DNA from: Eublepharis macularius
Taxonomy: Eukaryota; Chordata; Lepidosauria; Squamata; Eublepharidae
Length of the DNA: 64,000 bases
Assembly: GCF_028583425.1 (NCBI RefSeq)
Contig: NC_072801.1
Span: 61,147,766-61,211,765 of the forward strand
Direction of reading: 5' to 3'
Shown here: positions 22,301 to 37,300 of the stretch, piece by piece
Layout: every line of letters begins with the position of its first letter
How positions within the stretch are numbered: the first letter of the stretch is position 1
Translations under genes and position numbers: made by a program
The notes under the pieces: model-generated
The model's input: only the letters and a program-made list of their open reading frames with translations
The model's database searches: none
What the model was told of the DNA's origin: nothing

Positions 22301-25300
22301 TGAAGAGAAGAAAAAAGAGGGAGACAATGAGGGAGTGAGAGGGAGAGAAAATGGTGTCCAGTAAAAGTACTTCCTGGCTGAAGTCAATAGCTGGGCCAAG
22401 ATCTGGATTGAAAGCAGAGAATGTTACATCAGGATGGTGATTAGCATTTTTTCAAATTCCTAAAGTCAGGTTCTGGATTCTGGGTTTCAGCAGAGAGGCT
22501 CACCATCTTTTCTCCCATCCATTGTCCCCGGCCAGCAACATTGCTGCATCTTTAGGTCATTGCTGTTGCCAGTTTTCTTCAATGTGAAAAATGACTTTAG
22601 GCACATGGTGGCACTCACAGTGAGCAGATGGTAGAATGAGCAATGCTTGCTGGGGGAGAGATCTAAAACTCCTGCCAGGATTCAGCATTCTTGGGTGCTG
22701 AGAGCATGACTACAGCTGCATCTTGCGCAGCAGGAAATATTGCCTCGACAGAATATCTGTGGTTCATCTCATGGATGCCAGGCGATGCCCTTAAGCTGAA
22801 ATGGAGCGTTGTACATGGGAGTGCAGGAGTCCTTACGAGGTATACAGGTGAAGAGGAAACTTACAATGTCTGTGCTTCTAGGGGGATGAGTGCTTCCTTA
22901 ACACCGTCTATTCTTCTTGTAAAGATTTGATCATCAATTTTATCATCTCACTGTTTGCAAGCTTTTAGCAGTTTCTGGCAAAGCAATGATGTCAAGCTCT
23001 TCCAAAGCCAGGGCATTTTTATTTTGCCAGCATAGCAGCCATGAACCAAATAGAACTGGAAACTGTCGGCAGAATGCCTACGCAACATGGAACTGATTCA
23101 GGATAACAAAAGCTTTATTGATAGAACTAACAAACGGAAGAGGAAAGCAAGGAAAATGAACTCGCTGCATTTATAATTGGGGGAGTTCTCAAGAAAGGCC
23201 TAAGAATAGAATTTTGCAGTCAGACAAGGAAATGCCCCCCTTGGAAATTAGGGACTCCCTAACCATCCTGTCTAGCTAGAGCTTGTTGACCCCTGAAGGG
23301 TCTTCGTCCTTTCTCTGTTATACACAAGGCTTTACTATACTTCAGTAGCAACTGTGTAGAGAAGGTATGACAAAGGACATTGGATGGGGGGCAGCAATAA
23401 CATCCATAATGTTACCAGGTGCACATCTGGGTACCAGATTTTATTTTTCTCTGTTTAGACTTTGTCTAACTCCACTTGTCCTAGATGCTGCTTGTGACAC
23501 TTCATGCGCTATGTTCCTTCTATTCACAGATCCTGATCTGCCTGAACCCAATATCTCCATGAGTCCTAGCAGGGTAACATTTCTTGGCAGCAACGTCACC
23601 ATTCAGTGCTGGGCCACAGGTCTAGTCAAGAGGTTCTATCTTCATAAGCATGGATCTCGTCGCATCCCTCGATCAGTTGAGCCAGGTGGGGACGTGGCCG
23701 AGTTCACCTTCAACAACGTGAGCCAGCATCATTTAGGGAGATACTACTGCAGCTATAGACCTCCATCCGGGTTTCTCATGTCTATGCGCAGCAACCCTGT
23801 GGATCTCATGTCATTAGGTGAGTTCAACAGAACTCTCATCCACCCCTGACTAACTACTGTGGCAAACCAGCTTAGGACACCTTTGCCCTCCTGTCCTGAC
23901 CTAGGATTAGCTGGAACAATTCTTAGGCAGAATATTCATTCTATGGCCCAATCTGCTCAATGCTATAGATGGGGCTGCTGAAACAAGAAAGGGAACAGAA
24001 ACCCAATTTTAGCCTGCAGAAGGAGCAAAGACCTCTTCCTATGTAACTGATCATGGCCTGGTTTACCCAAATGGCCTGGATACGATGAGGAAAGCCCAAT
24101 GGGTCTTCCTGTCTCCAGTAATGCTGGCGGGGTCTTCACTATCTTCTCTGTTCCTTTGCACAGATACCAGTGCAGACAAACCCACCATCTCCCTGCGTCC
24201 CTCTGATAGAGTTGACCTTGCAGCAAATATCACGATCCGCTGCCTAGTCAAAGAAACGGATATCAAGACTTTCTATCTTGAAAAGGCGGGAAGCCAGATG
24301 CCACTGGAGCTGGAGACCCATAAGACCATGGCTATGTTTTTCATCATGAATGTGAGCTGGGAACACACAGGAAAATACAGCTGTAGATACAGAATGTGGT
24401 CAGGGACCATGTCACAATCCAGTGACCCTGTGGATTTGCTGATAAGAGGTAAACAGGCTTTCTGCCCAGTGGGGTACTGAAGTCTTCATGTGGGGATTTG
24501 GTTCTTAATTTTAGCTCCAGCATTGACAGGATGTTTAGTACCAAATCTTTGGGTGGTTGTCTAAACTGGGCTTTTGTGTGGACAGATGAATGGAGTGTCT
24601 CATCACATGAAGACCATTTGCCACACTGAAGGAAGTGGAGAGGCTTCCTTGGCAAAATTCTCTGGTGGATTCTTGTCGAGTCAGGTTGGGTATCCTTGAC
24701 CCCCAGTTATTTTTGGACTTCTGTGGGTGAAGTTCATAGACCAAAGAGAAAAGGAAAGGGTTCCCAAAAAGAGTGGCCTGGAAGAAAAGAGCTCTGTCAT
24801 CCCCCTCAGGAAACCTCACCCTAAGAATCCTCCCTTTCTTCTGTCACTTTCAGGGACTCCCTCTGCTCAAATATTCCTCGGGTTTATCTAGAAGGCTTTT
24901 GTGAGGCTTGTCAAATAAAATATCCATGTAAGTTAAATTTGAGGAAGCTTCTTTACAACCCTGAGGTTCAGGACTCAATGCTTCTTATAATAGTAAAAAG
25001 TCCAGTAGCACCTTTAAGACTAACCAACTTTATTATATAGCATAAGCTTTCAAGAACCACAGCTCTCTTTGACAGACGCATGGACTTTTTACTATTTTGC
25101 AACTACAGATTAACATGGCTGAAACCTCTGGATCTATGCCCCTTATAAACGAAGAACCATCTCTGCATGAGGTGAACCAATATGCTTAGTGAGTTTTGTT
25201 AATCAGGTCCTACCATTCCTTCCACTGGGCAGAGGAGGACAGCTTCTGCCAGTTCTATGTTTTTATCCATCACTCTTCCTGTTATGTGAGATCCTCCATC

Positions 25301-28300
25301 AGAGAAAGTGTACAAAGCACCTTCACTAACCCCCTTCTGTTTTGCAGGCCTTCTGGTATCGTGTGTTTCTTACTGTGATATTATTGATTCTTCCTTTGGA
25401 GTGCACTGCACTGTCTTTATCAATCTTCTGTTGGGCAATGGACAACTTTTTGAGCAAATAGGATATTATTAAAACTAGTAACAAAGCCCATTGTGGGGGG
25501 AAATACAACGTGCGGGCAGGCAGGCATTCCCTCCTCCTCTGTCACTGATCCCAGCCGGATTAAGGCGGGGCAGGGGCATGGCCACCTCCTCTGAGCCTGA
25601 TCCTGGTCGTATGAAGGGGGCAGGCATTGCCTCCTGCTCCGCACCTGATCCCGGTTGGATGAAGGGGGGGTGGGCATTGTCACCTGCTCCACTCCTGATC
25701 CCAGCTGGGTGAAGCAGTGGGCATTGCCTGCTGCTCCGTGCCTGACCCCTGTGGAGTGAAATTGGGGGTAGGCATTGCCTCCTGCTCTGCACCTGATCCC
25801 AGCCAGGTGAAGTAGGGCGGGTATTACCTCCTGCTCTGTGCCTGATCCAGGCCAGCTGAAGGGAGGTGGGCATTACCTCATGCTCTGCTCCTGATCCCGG
25901 CCAGGTAAAGGGGGCAGGCATTGCCACCAGTTCTGCTCCTGATCCCAGCTGGGTGAACAGGGGGTGGGCATTGCCACCTGCTCCACTCCTGATCCCGGCT
26001 GGCTGAAGGCAAGGGGTAGGCATTGCCTCCTGTTCTGTGCCTGATTCTGGTCAGGTGAATAGGGGCAGGCATTGACACCTGCTTCGTGCCTGATCCTGGC
26101 TGGGTGAAGGGGGACAGGCATTGCCACCTGCTTAGCTCCTGATCCCAGCTGGGTGAAGGTGGGGGTGGGCATTGTCACCTGCTCGGCTCCTGATCCCACC
26201 TGGGTGAAGGTGGGCTGCGGGCATTGCCAACGGCTCTGCAGCTGATCTCAGCTGGGTAAAGAGGGGATGGGCATTGCCTCCTGCTCTGCTCCTGATCCCA
26301 CCTAGGTGATGGCAGAGAATGGGCATTGCCACCTACTCCACTCCTGATCCCAGTTGGGTGAAGGCAGAGGGTAGATATTGCCCCCTGCTCCACACCTGAT
26401 CACACCTGGCTAAAGGGTAGACATTGCCATCTGCTCCACTCCTGATCCCAGCTAGGTGAAGACGGAGGATGGGCATTGCCACCTGCTTTGCTCCTGATCT
26501 CAGGTGCGTTAAGACAGGGGTCGGGCATTGCCACCTGCTCTGTTCCCAATCCCTGGTGGGTGAAGGCAGGGGGCAGGCATTGCTGCCTGCTCCACACTTG
26601 ATCCCAACCTGGGCTTCCTGCTGTGGCGCATTCTCTGGAGGTCTGGCTGCCTCATTGTTACCAGAACTGCTCTTTATTATAATGGGGAATTAGCTGTAGC
26701 AGTCTGTAACTATTAATATTAAGCGAGGATCATAACCTATGTTTACGGAGGTCCCGATCCCAGACACTCTAGTGAAAAAGAGGCAGACAAGGAGTAAGGT
26801 CCAAACACGTGTATTTGGTGTGGCGTAAGCCTAACTTGCACAATCATACGAGGAACACACAAGATCTAAGAAATACAGAGTAGGAAATACAGAGACGTTC
26901 GCATTAGCGGGTTCCCAACGATGATAAGGGAAATACTCACAATCCTGGAGCGAAGCAGAGACACAGCAGCGAGGGTGGTGGTCCAATGCCAGCACTGGAA
27001 CCACAGACGGACAGCAAGGAAGTCTGGATAGGGAATGGCCGAGGCACCGAGTGGTCTGGGAGACCAGTTTAAATACCCCAAAACGTACCCTGGGGCAGGT
27101 GCTGTACTTGGTGGTTCTCACAGATTAAAACAAAGGGTCTAATGGGTCACTGAATGGCTTGGATGGGCCACTTTGGTAATCAGATCGTGATAAGTGACAC
27201 CTCAGGAAGAAGGGACAAAAGAGGGAGGGGGAAATCCAAGTGGGCTGAAAGGATGTTCCAGCGGACAGGGCTTGTCCTGATGTCATCAGCTTCTGGAATG
27301 CGGAGGTTTCTTTGAGATGCATTCTCTAAGTGCTTGGGATGGTCAGCACTTAGTTCCTTCTCCGGGGCGGCTCCTAAGATATGCAGAGCGGGGCGAGGTA
27401 CTCTCGCTGCGGACGTGGTGTGCCCGCTTCGCCGGAATGGCTTCCCAAAGCAGTCTTCTTCCCAGGGTCTTCTGGCTGCCTGAGAACATGGATGCCGGCT
27501 GGGCATAGCTGGGGCTGGATAGCAGGCTGCCCGGTAGCGAGGGCAAGCTCGGCGACCTACCCGCGGGAGGCTCCAGGCGGGAACTGACCAGGGAGCGCCT
27601 AGCCAGGCTCGCTGGAGGTTTCCCCGGCAGGCGCCCGGCTGCTAGCAGCGGCTTGGGCCCATGTGAGGCAGGCTTCCATGGAGGCAGGGGGAGCAACACT
27701 TTAAAACACAGTCCAAAGCAGGGAACAGGCACGGTCCGTGGCAGATGGCAATGTAGGCACGGGGCACATTTGTAACAGAGTCCAAACACACACTGGGAAT
27801 TCCAGATATAGGTCAGGGCAGAGTGGCCCAGGGAAAGAGTCCTTTGTGCAGTTATCCAAACATGGAGTCAGTAAACTACACAGTCTATAGCAGCAGCAAG
27901 GGTAATTGACTCGCAGGCAGGAAACTGACACGTGTATTAGAACACACACGTGCAAAGCAGTCTTTGGTGTAGCAGTGAAACAGCAACGCAGGAAACTTTA
28001 GCACAGTTCATAGCAGGCTTCAAAGCAGGGGAGGGGGGCCTACTTGGCAACAATTCCCCCCCTCGGAGACCCCGGGACGTCAGGCGCGCGGGTCTCCGAA
28101 CTTGACTTCAAAGGCGAGGTGGTCGGCAATGTCCGGTGGTCGAGCTTCGAGCGAAGAAGGAGTGGGAAGGGAAGGAGGGGGAGGCGTCACTCAAAATTTT
28201 AGTTTGGAGAACCACCTAACCGAATAAGTGCAATTTAGATCAGCCAATGGGCTGCAGGTCTCTGGGTTCACACCAGGGGGTGTGCTAAGTGCTACAGTCA

Positions 28301-31300
28301 ACATAGATAGCAATTCATAGGCAGCAATGAGCAATTCATGCATATAAATAGCAATAATTCATAATTGTGTACATTGATTAATTCATGGATGAAGGTAATT
28401 CATACGGAATTCATGATGGGTTAAAAGCATTAAAAACCAGGGGCATTTAATATACATGGATCAATTCATAGGCATAAGATTTAAAAGCAAAGACAATTCA
28501 TGGTTCAATTCATGAATGTAGGATTAAAAGCAATTCATACAAGGTAAAGTGAAATGTGCAAGCATGGCATAATTCATTGAGGGTAGGCTAATTCATAACT
28601 GGTTAAAATCATAAATACATATATGTGATTAAAAGCAATAGTTCATGAAGTCAAAAGCGGCAAGAATAAAAGCAAGTGCGTGGAAACAATTCATGAGGGG
28701 TAAGCGGCGGAAGGGCTCATGGGGGACAGAAAAATAAACTCTGCGATTAAAACCCAAATCAATATGGCTGGATTAAAATCAAATTCATAGACTAGAACTG
28801 CCTCGGCGGAGGGAGTCGGGTTAAGAAGGCAATTCAAAAGGTTAAAACCAAATTCATCGGGATAAAGTTCATGGGCGCACTTGCAGTAGATAGAGGGAGG
28901 GACTAGCTCGGGGCTAAATTCATGGGAGTTAAAATTCATAAAAGCAATGGAAAGAAATTCATAAGAAACGTAAAACAATAGAGCAGCAAAGATCACAGAC
29001 GGCTCAGTCCGCAGTACAGCTGCTAGACTGGGTTGCATATTTACAGAAACAAGCAAACTTAGTTCATGTGTTCCAAAACACACTTCCACCCCCCCTTGCT
29101 GTCTGCGTCAATCCGCAGGGCAGGGTCGGCAGGCGGCGAGAAGGGCTTCAGGCACACAGTTCTAGTCCTCATGGAGGTAGTGCCGCTAGCAGTCGCTCGT
29201 AGGCGGGCCGTGGGCTGGGAGGCAGAGTAATAGGTCCCCCCCTAGTCCACAAGAGGGCCTCGGAGCGGTGTCCGGCAGCAGAGCGTCCATGGGGCCGGTG
29301 CAGGATTCATACACATAATAAACATAATCATAGTCCATACCGGCACAAGCAATAAAACAAACAAGGGCTGAAAACGGGGCGCCAGGAATAACCATTAGGG
29401 CAAGAGGAGGTCTGGATTGTAATGATCCAATCGATAAGACAGCTGGAGTTGCTGGAGCTGTCGGCGGCTCCAACAGCCCAAATAAAGTAGTGAGGCACAT
29501 AACAAAACTTGGAAGGCCAAAATAACAACGATCGGGTGCAAAGCCAAATTGTAAATTCCAGTGGCAGTGGGGCTCCAGCCAAAGAGGGTCTCCCACCACG
29601 AGTGCTCACCGGTGGTCTTAATCCGCTGGGCAAGATCCAAAATCTCCTTTCCGTTGTGGGACACAACCAAAGCAGTAGTGTCCCCGTCCCTCTGGATGCT
29701 CTGGAGGGTGCGGTGGAGCTGGGGGTGGGTCAGGAGCTCGTGGATTAGCTCCAGACCGATGCCAAGGGGAATGGGCTTCACATGGCGATAGATGGAGGGT
29801 GCCACCAGGATCTCTTCTTGGGTCCAGACCGGTACCGTGTAGGTGAAGTCGCAGGCTGCCACCGAAGACAGGTTGCAAAAGCAGCGATTGACTCCCGGGA
29901 TCACGGGCTTGAGCTGGAACGAGTTCAGGATCACAAAGTCGCAGGCCGTTCGCACGCAGGTGCATCCTTTCCCAATGTAGACCACAGCGGAGCTGTTCTC
30001 CCGGACGACCTCAAAAGAGCACTCGTTGAGGGCGTCGACTTGCGGGGCTACACAGGGGTGATGCGGTGCAAAGGCTTGGTCCTGGCAAATGAAGCCGGTC
30101 TGGTCTCGATGCTGGCACCCTTGGAGGCTGACGAGTTGCCATCCGGTCGGGGTGAAGCGGGCCCAATGGTCGGGGTGGCAGGCGTAGAGGACCTCGGTGT
30201 CGCTGACTTGGAGTCCCAGAGGCACGACTGGATACACGTGGAATGACTCGTGCGCACTGGCCGTTAATAAAAATAATTTAAGCTCCTGGGTGGTCGGTGA
30301 GAATGAGGAATTTACGAGAGACCACCAGGATTCAAGCTCCAGTTCTATGGGTGACAATTTGGGCATAATCAATCTTTTAATTTCCAGGGGCAAATGCCCG
30401 TCCGTGGCTTGCCGAATTAGCCCCATGGCCACAGCCTGGTTTAATTGTTGGGCTTGCATACATGCCATGGCTATTGACATGTTGCGTTCCAAAGACTGTG
30501 TCCCTTTGAGCAGCAGAGAAAAATCTCTTTCAATTTGACTCTCCCAGTTAACTAAAATGGAGCTGATCTCGTGTTGCCCATTTGAAATGGAATTTAGGGA
30601 CTGCACCACCGGTTTACCTAAGTCGGAGATGCTAGCCGTGACATGGGCAAACTTATTAGCGAGAGTCTCAATGTTGACCGAATCCATGATTGCTAAGCCT
30701 CCAGCTGCAGGAGCAGTCCAGTCGGCAATGCTTCGTCTGGCACGCGAGAGAGAAGGAGAGGGATCGATCCACAGTTGTAGCCATGCATTCCAACCCTTGC
30801 TACCGGCCTCCAGATAGGGAGCGCACTGCGGCAGCCTCTGGGTTACATTTAGCTCAGCTAAGTCTATGCGGATCTCTTTTAACGACATTTGCGGGCGGAC
30901 TAGAACTCTCTCTCGAATGTCAGTTTTCAAAACATGGGAGCCCACTATATGCGTGCCGCCTTGGCTTAATTGCTCATTGCTAGCAATCAAAGGGTCAATT
31001 TGGATGGCGTGGGTCTCCTGGGTCCGGATCAGCAGGGAATAATTGCCTGGTTCGTGAGTCAAATTTACAAAGAGCAGCCCAAGCCGGTGAAATTTCTCTA
31101 CTAGGGGCTTGGTTTGGCATTCGGGCGTCTGTTGAACCAGTATCCAATCGGGTGGGCCGTGTTTGGCTAGGTCTTCCTCTTTTACAATCCAGGTCAGGTT
31201 CTCCCAGCGTTCTATAGCAAAGGAGAGAACTGCGCCTGAAGGGGGCGTGATAGTGACTGATGCAGACTCAGTGGTAGTGGTGCCTAGTAGGATGGTCATT

Positions 31301-34300
31301 CTAAAGGGGTCTCCTGCCTTCCATACTGCGGCCGACACTAGAATAACTTCACAGTATGGTCCGAAAGCCTCAGTGACAAATGGCGAGGTTTCGAAGTTGG
31401 CAGGGGTGGTATATTTGTCTACCACCGGGACTGCGGTGGGGGCTGGCCTGATACGGGGGAGGAACATACATGGAATTGGGGCAAGTGGTGACACTGTGTC
31501 AGTAGGTGAATAGCATACTAATTCTTGGGACATGGTTTTCACTCCCACACATAAAATAACAAGCTCTGGGGGTCGGATCCACTGCTCTTCGCAGCTGCGG
31601 AAGTTAGTGCGGTCCGTGGGGGTGGTCATATTGCTCTGCTGCACAACTTTGCAGACCATCATTTCATTCCCTGCTAGGGTATTGATACATCTCCAGTGGG
31701 GGTAGGGCATTAATTTGGACGGGCGTCCCTCTATTAGGGTGCCTGCCAGCACGAGCAAACACAGAGTAGCCAGGTGCCTCATCTCCTGGCCTTCCTTTCC
31801 TTTCTGTAGTGAAAATATCCTGGGGAGACCTGCGGATATAAGTACAGGTTCCCTGAGTTTATTGCAGCAAAAATAAATGAAGTAAAGGGGGAAAAAGAAA
31901 AAGGGAGAGCGTTTTTCTGCCAGCACTGTCTATTAGGTGGGGCTCGAACGAGAAGTCCCGGAGCACTAAGCGAGCCTTCCAGCTTGTTGCTCTGGGGAAC
32001 TCCTGTGCGAAGGTTTCTTTCTCAAGCATGTATATTTCAGGGGGAACGTCTCTACGTCGGGCTAGGGTCGGTTGTGCGTTAGGCGGGATTATGCAAACTC
32101 GCCCCAGGGGTCCCTGGGTGCCTAGGCTAGGTGGCCTTCAGGTGCCCCTTGCTCGGTGGCGGGCTACTTTTATTTTGCGGGCTGAGAGCTATCGGTCCGG
32201 CTCGGCCTGGCCTTGCCGCTTTAAAAAGAAAAAAAAACTAGAGAGCGGTTTCCATTAACTATAAGGGTTGCTGCAGACGGGGGCCCTCGCTTTAATTTCC
32301 TAAAAATGGGCTTTCGTCATATGTTTGCAGGACCAGCAATTCCTGGAGGGACTCCCTCGGGAGGCCCCATTTTCTGGTTTCAAAAAAAAAAGGTACACCG
32401 GGCAAAAAGAAAAATCCACTGAGCAAGAAAAATATAAGGAGCAAGAAGCATACGGGTGTGGGGTACTTTCGGGTTGCCCTCACTTGGAAGGCCTGGCAGG
32501 GCTTCATTAAAACTTCAACATGTCTCCCCCCCTTCTTTTCCCTTGTATGGTACGGGCAAGGGAAAAGATTACGTGGGGCGGGCGGTTGCTGGCGGAAAGG
32601 GCCGAAGTGGAGCCGAAGGTGCTCGGCAGCGTTTATCGAAAAGTGGCGGAGGCGGCCGAGATCTGCGGGCGCCACTGGGTCTGGGTTATTCGGGGGTCAT
32701 CTTGGCGCGGGGGATCCTGGCTATGTAAATGAGGTACGCTGCCCCTTGTGCGTGGCGAACGCACCCCAATAACATATTCCAGAGGGCACATATTTACAGA
32801 ATACTGGCGGGTCTTTTACCTTTGCACTAAAGCGTACTAAGTGGTGGCGCCGTATAGCAACTCACCATGACGAATATGAACATTAGTAAAAGAGGGATGT
32901 TGGGCTATCTGGGGGTCCTTTTCCAGGGGAGGCACGGCCCTCAAAGCCAAAGCCGACCATCATGCGAAAGCGTGGGTCTGGCAGGTGAGACCCCGAATCT
33001 ACGTAGATGCGGGATCTTCACCAGCACGGCGGGTGAAATGTTTTCAAATACAGAGATCACCTTTATTGGTGTGTCTCCAATATTGGAAATGCATTCACTC
33101 TTGGGCTAAAGCCTCTCCAAACACTTTCACACACAGCAAATCTCTTTTGCCTGTGCAATTTTTTCCCGAACATGCGGCTTACAATCCAATTAAGAATCAC
33201 TCTCGGTGGTGGTCCTATTTGGCTTTGGTTGCCGTGTCTTCCCCAAGGGTCCCAACTGTGGGGCCCGCCTAATGAAGTTAAAGAATAGAACTGGAAAAAC
33301 TTTTGACATTCACACCTATATCTACATATTCTACTGTTTCTTTTATACTAAGGCCAAAAAGGTCTGGTCTAAGGGGACACAGGGTATCTCTGGCCCAGGG
33401 TGAAGGGATATCTGGCGAATCACTGGGCAGAGGGGGGCTGGGCTGGTGGCGGCTCCCCCAGGGTCATACACAGGAGGGGCAGATTGCAGCGGCTTCCCTT
33501 TCCATTCTTTTAACTGAGAGGCGTGAAAGTATTTTAACCAAGTGCCTCCTGTCTTTCTCTGGATAGCTACCTGATAGACGGCTGGGGAGACTCTTTTCGT
33601 GATGGGGACTGGGCCCTGCCATTTGGCTGCTAGTGAATGCGCCTTTTGCGAGAACTTTCTATACAGAACGAGCTGTCCTTCCTCCCACTGCCTGGGGTTC
33701 CTGACCCATCCTAATTTGCGGTCCATATCTTTCTGAGCGGTGCCCAACTTCTGGGCCACTTGCATGTGGACAGCGTGTATGGATGAGAGCAGATCCTGGA
33801 CCCAGGCGTCATTAATCACTACGGGCTGCATATCAGAAGGGAGCTGCGTATCTAGCCAGAAGGCTTCCGGGAGCTGCATTCTTCGCCCTGTCATTACCAT
33901 ATGGGGGGTGAGCCCGTGAACTGCGGTGGTGCCTCTGATGGCCATTAGGATTATGGGGAGTTTTTCATCCCAGTCTCTCCCGGAGGAGCGAACCATTTTG
34001 CGGAGAGCCTCCTTGAGGGTCCGGTTGGTTCTTTCTATGGCGCCCGAGGCTTGAGGGTGGCCGGCTATGTGGAAGCGCTGCTGGATGCCTAGCGCCTTGC
34101 ACAGCTCCTGGGTGACTTCTCCGATGAAGTGTGAGCCTAAATCAGAGTCCATGACTCTCACGATGCCCCATCTTGAAAAGACATTGTTGAACAATAGTTT
34201 GGCTGTGGTGGCTGCATTGTTGCGCTTGCACGGAAACGCTTCGACCCATTTGCTAAAGGGGTCTATGACAGTGAGACAGTAGCGATTGCCGCGAGGAGTG

Positions 34301-37300
34301 GGGGGAAGGGGGCCGATAAAGTCAATCTGTATGCGAGCCCAGGGTCCGTTAATTCTCTGATGCTGGAGGGGGGCTCTAGGTCCGGTGGGGTCTGCATTGA
34401 CCATAGCGCAGGACAGACAGTTGTCCACCCATTGCGCTACCTCGGTGCGCATGCCAGGCCACCATCCAACCTCTTTTACCCTTTCCAGAGTCAGGTCCTT
34501 GCCTCGGTGTCCCTGCTCGTGGACAAACTGAATCAGGTCGGCCCTGACTTCCAGTGGCACTACCCAGTGGCGTTCGCCGGCTGCATCTACTGCCCAAACT
34601 ATGCCTTCCTCTTCTCGGATCATTAGTCTTCCTGTCTGATCTCTCCCTGCGGTTAGGAGGTCAGTTATTTCTGGGTCAGATAGCTGTAGTTGCGCTAGGT
34701 CTAGTGTTCCCGTAGTGCCCTGAGCCTGGCTGCGGGCTTGTGCTCGAGTGGTGACAGGGTGTAAGGGGCAATCGGTAGCTGGTTCCAGTAGGGGAGCATT
34801 CTCAGTGGCGGCTGCCTTGGCTGCGAGGTCTGCCTGGTCATTCCAATAAGCGGTCTCTGAGTTTGTCTTCTGGTGTCCCTTGACATGGGTAACCTGCGTT
34901 GGGCCTGAGCGGGACTGAAGGAGTGCTGCTACTTGCTGCCATAGCTGTAGGTGGGCTACGGGTTTCCCATCGCTAGCTCTCCACCCCTGATTCTGCCATA
35001 CCGGGAGCCAGACCGTGGCGGCTTTGGCCGTCCAATCCGAGTCTGTGTAAATGGCCAGCGGGCTTTCTGGGGGCTCAAACTCAAGCACTGCCAGAAGCGC
35101 TTGCACCTCAGCCGCTTGGCTGGAATGGGGGCGGGCTGGACCTTTGAGAGTATGGGCGTCGCTCACTCGCACGGCGCCGTAGCCTGTCCGGGGGGAGCCT
35201 CCAACGTGGAAGGAGGAGCCGTCACAGAACCAGCATGTGAAGCCGTTCTGTCGGGCTTCCTCTAGCGGGACTCCCCAAGTGACTGGCCAGGCAACCTGCG
35301 GTGGCGGGTCCAGGGGGCACTCGTGCTCGGTCCCGGTTACCAATAGGCCATAGGGGGCTGGAGGCTCGGTGGTCTCCTTTTTAAATTCCACTCCGCGGTT
35401 GACTAGGGCCAGGGTCCACTGCGCTATGCGGGCGTTTGAGACTTGTCCGTCTTGTATTTTTCCCGACAGGATATATTTGAGAGGCGTGTGAGTGGTTTGA
35501 ACTATTGTACGTGAACCTCCTATGATAAATTCCCAATGGGTCAGACTCCAAACTAGAGCAAGGCAAGTCTTTTCGCATGGGCTGAACTTGGTCTCTACTG
35601 CGGTTAGGTTGCGAGAGGCATAGGCTACTACTCTAGCGGTTCCCGCTTGCTGCTGGGTGAGCGTGGCTCCTATGCTCTTGTCTGATACTGCTAACTGAAT
35701 AAAGAATGGCTGGGTGACATCTGGATGGGCTAGGGCCGGGGCTGCGGCCAGACTGCGCTTTAGCTCGGCTAAGGCTGTCTGTTGCTCCGGTCCCCACTCC
35801 CAGGGAGTGTTCTTCTTGAGGAGGGCGTAAAGGGGGCGAGCTTTGTCTGCAAAGGACTCGATGAAGTCTCGGGAAAAGTTAAAGGTTCCTAGAAGGGCTC
35901 TGAGGGAGGGGACATCGGTGGGTGCAGGCAGCTTGGAAATGACCTCCATTCGCTGGGCATCCGGGGTGCGACCCTCGGGTCCCAGGGTCAGACCCAGGTA
36001 CTTGACGCTGGTCTGAACCAATTGGGCCTTTTCCCTGCTTGCCTTGAACCCAGTCTCGCGGAGGAGTTCCAGGACTTCCCTGGTGATTTGGCGGGCTAAT
36101 TCTTCCGTGGGGGCGTGGACTAAAATGTCATCCACGTAGCTCAGTACATGGGGCCTCGAGGAGGGTTGGAGGCGTTCCCACATCTGAACTACATGGGCAT
36201 GACAAATACTGGGGCTGGAGTGGAATCCCTGGGGTGTCCGTTTGAATGCGTATTGCTGGCCGCGGAAAGTGAACGCGAACTTGTACCAGCAAGACTCATG
36301 CAACCGGATGGAGTGGAAAGCGTTGGCCAGGTCTATGACCGAGTAGAACCGGGACCCAGCGGCAATGGCCGTTAGGATCTCATTGTACTTGGCCACAACC
36401 GGGGCAACTGGAGGGGTGGTGGCATTCAGGGCACGGAAGTCGACCGTCATTCTCCAGGTCACTCCATCTGCTTTTAGAACTGGCCACAATGGGGCGTTGC
36501 AGATGGACTGCATCGGGAGTATGACGTCCCACTCAAGGAGTCCTTCTATAGTCTTGGCTATCCCTGCCTCAGCTTCCGCTGGGTACTTGTACTGTCTCTG
36601 AGGGGGGGGGTCCTTTCCTTCTATCAGGACGCAGGCGCCCTTCACTATCCCACACTCGGCCTTGTCTGTCACCCATACTTCGGGAAAGTCCTGAACCCAG
36701 GGGTCTCCTGTGATGGGGGCGAGAGGGAGGGGGGCCTTAAGGGCTGCACATCGATGGACTGCATTGACGAAGTCTGGGCCTCCTGGGATGCGCCACAGGA
36801 GCCCATTTGCTAGGTCAATGGTCAGTCCCTCGGCACGGAAAAATGGCATGCCCAAAAGTCCATCATCTTCTCCCCGGTTTGCGCATGCCGAAATCCGGGT
36901 GGCCAGGTTCCCAACGGAGAGGGGGATATCCTGCCAGACCTGGGATTCCTGCATGCCGCCTCCAAAACCGGCAAGTTGCATGGTTGTGGGGGTCTGGGTG
37001 CCTTTCGTGACTAAGGTGGGCCGGAGTATGTTAAGTGAAGCTCCGGTATCTATGAGGAGAGTGGCAGGCTTCTTCTTTTCCCCGGGAGTCCCGATCCCTG
37101 CCTTTACTGTCGGTCTCCCCCATGTGTCCGGCTTTAGTTTGGCAACTATGCCCACGGAGGGAGACTGGGACTCGGGGCAACCCTATTCTGATCCTGCACA
37201 CTGGTCGGTGGAAGCGGCGCTTCCTCTAAAGGGGTTGTTGGGGCTCGGTCGTTCCCGGACCGCAGCTATCGGGGGACTCGAGAAGGGAGGGTCTGGCGGT

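Noticed and set aside
25475-26332. Collagen-like minus-strand frames with repeated 'PGSGAEQ' units
   Set aside because: They are translations of the minisatellite array; the unit length near a multiple of three keeps frames open.
26831-27955. Several frames of 65-148 codons, found again at 40865-41989
   Set aside because: They lie inside the LTRs, are the same in both only because the LTRs are near identical, and show no protein family.
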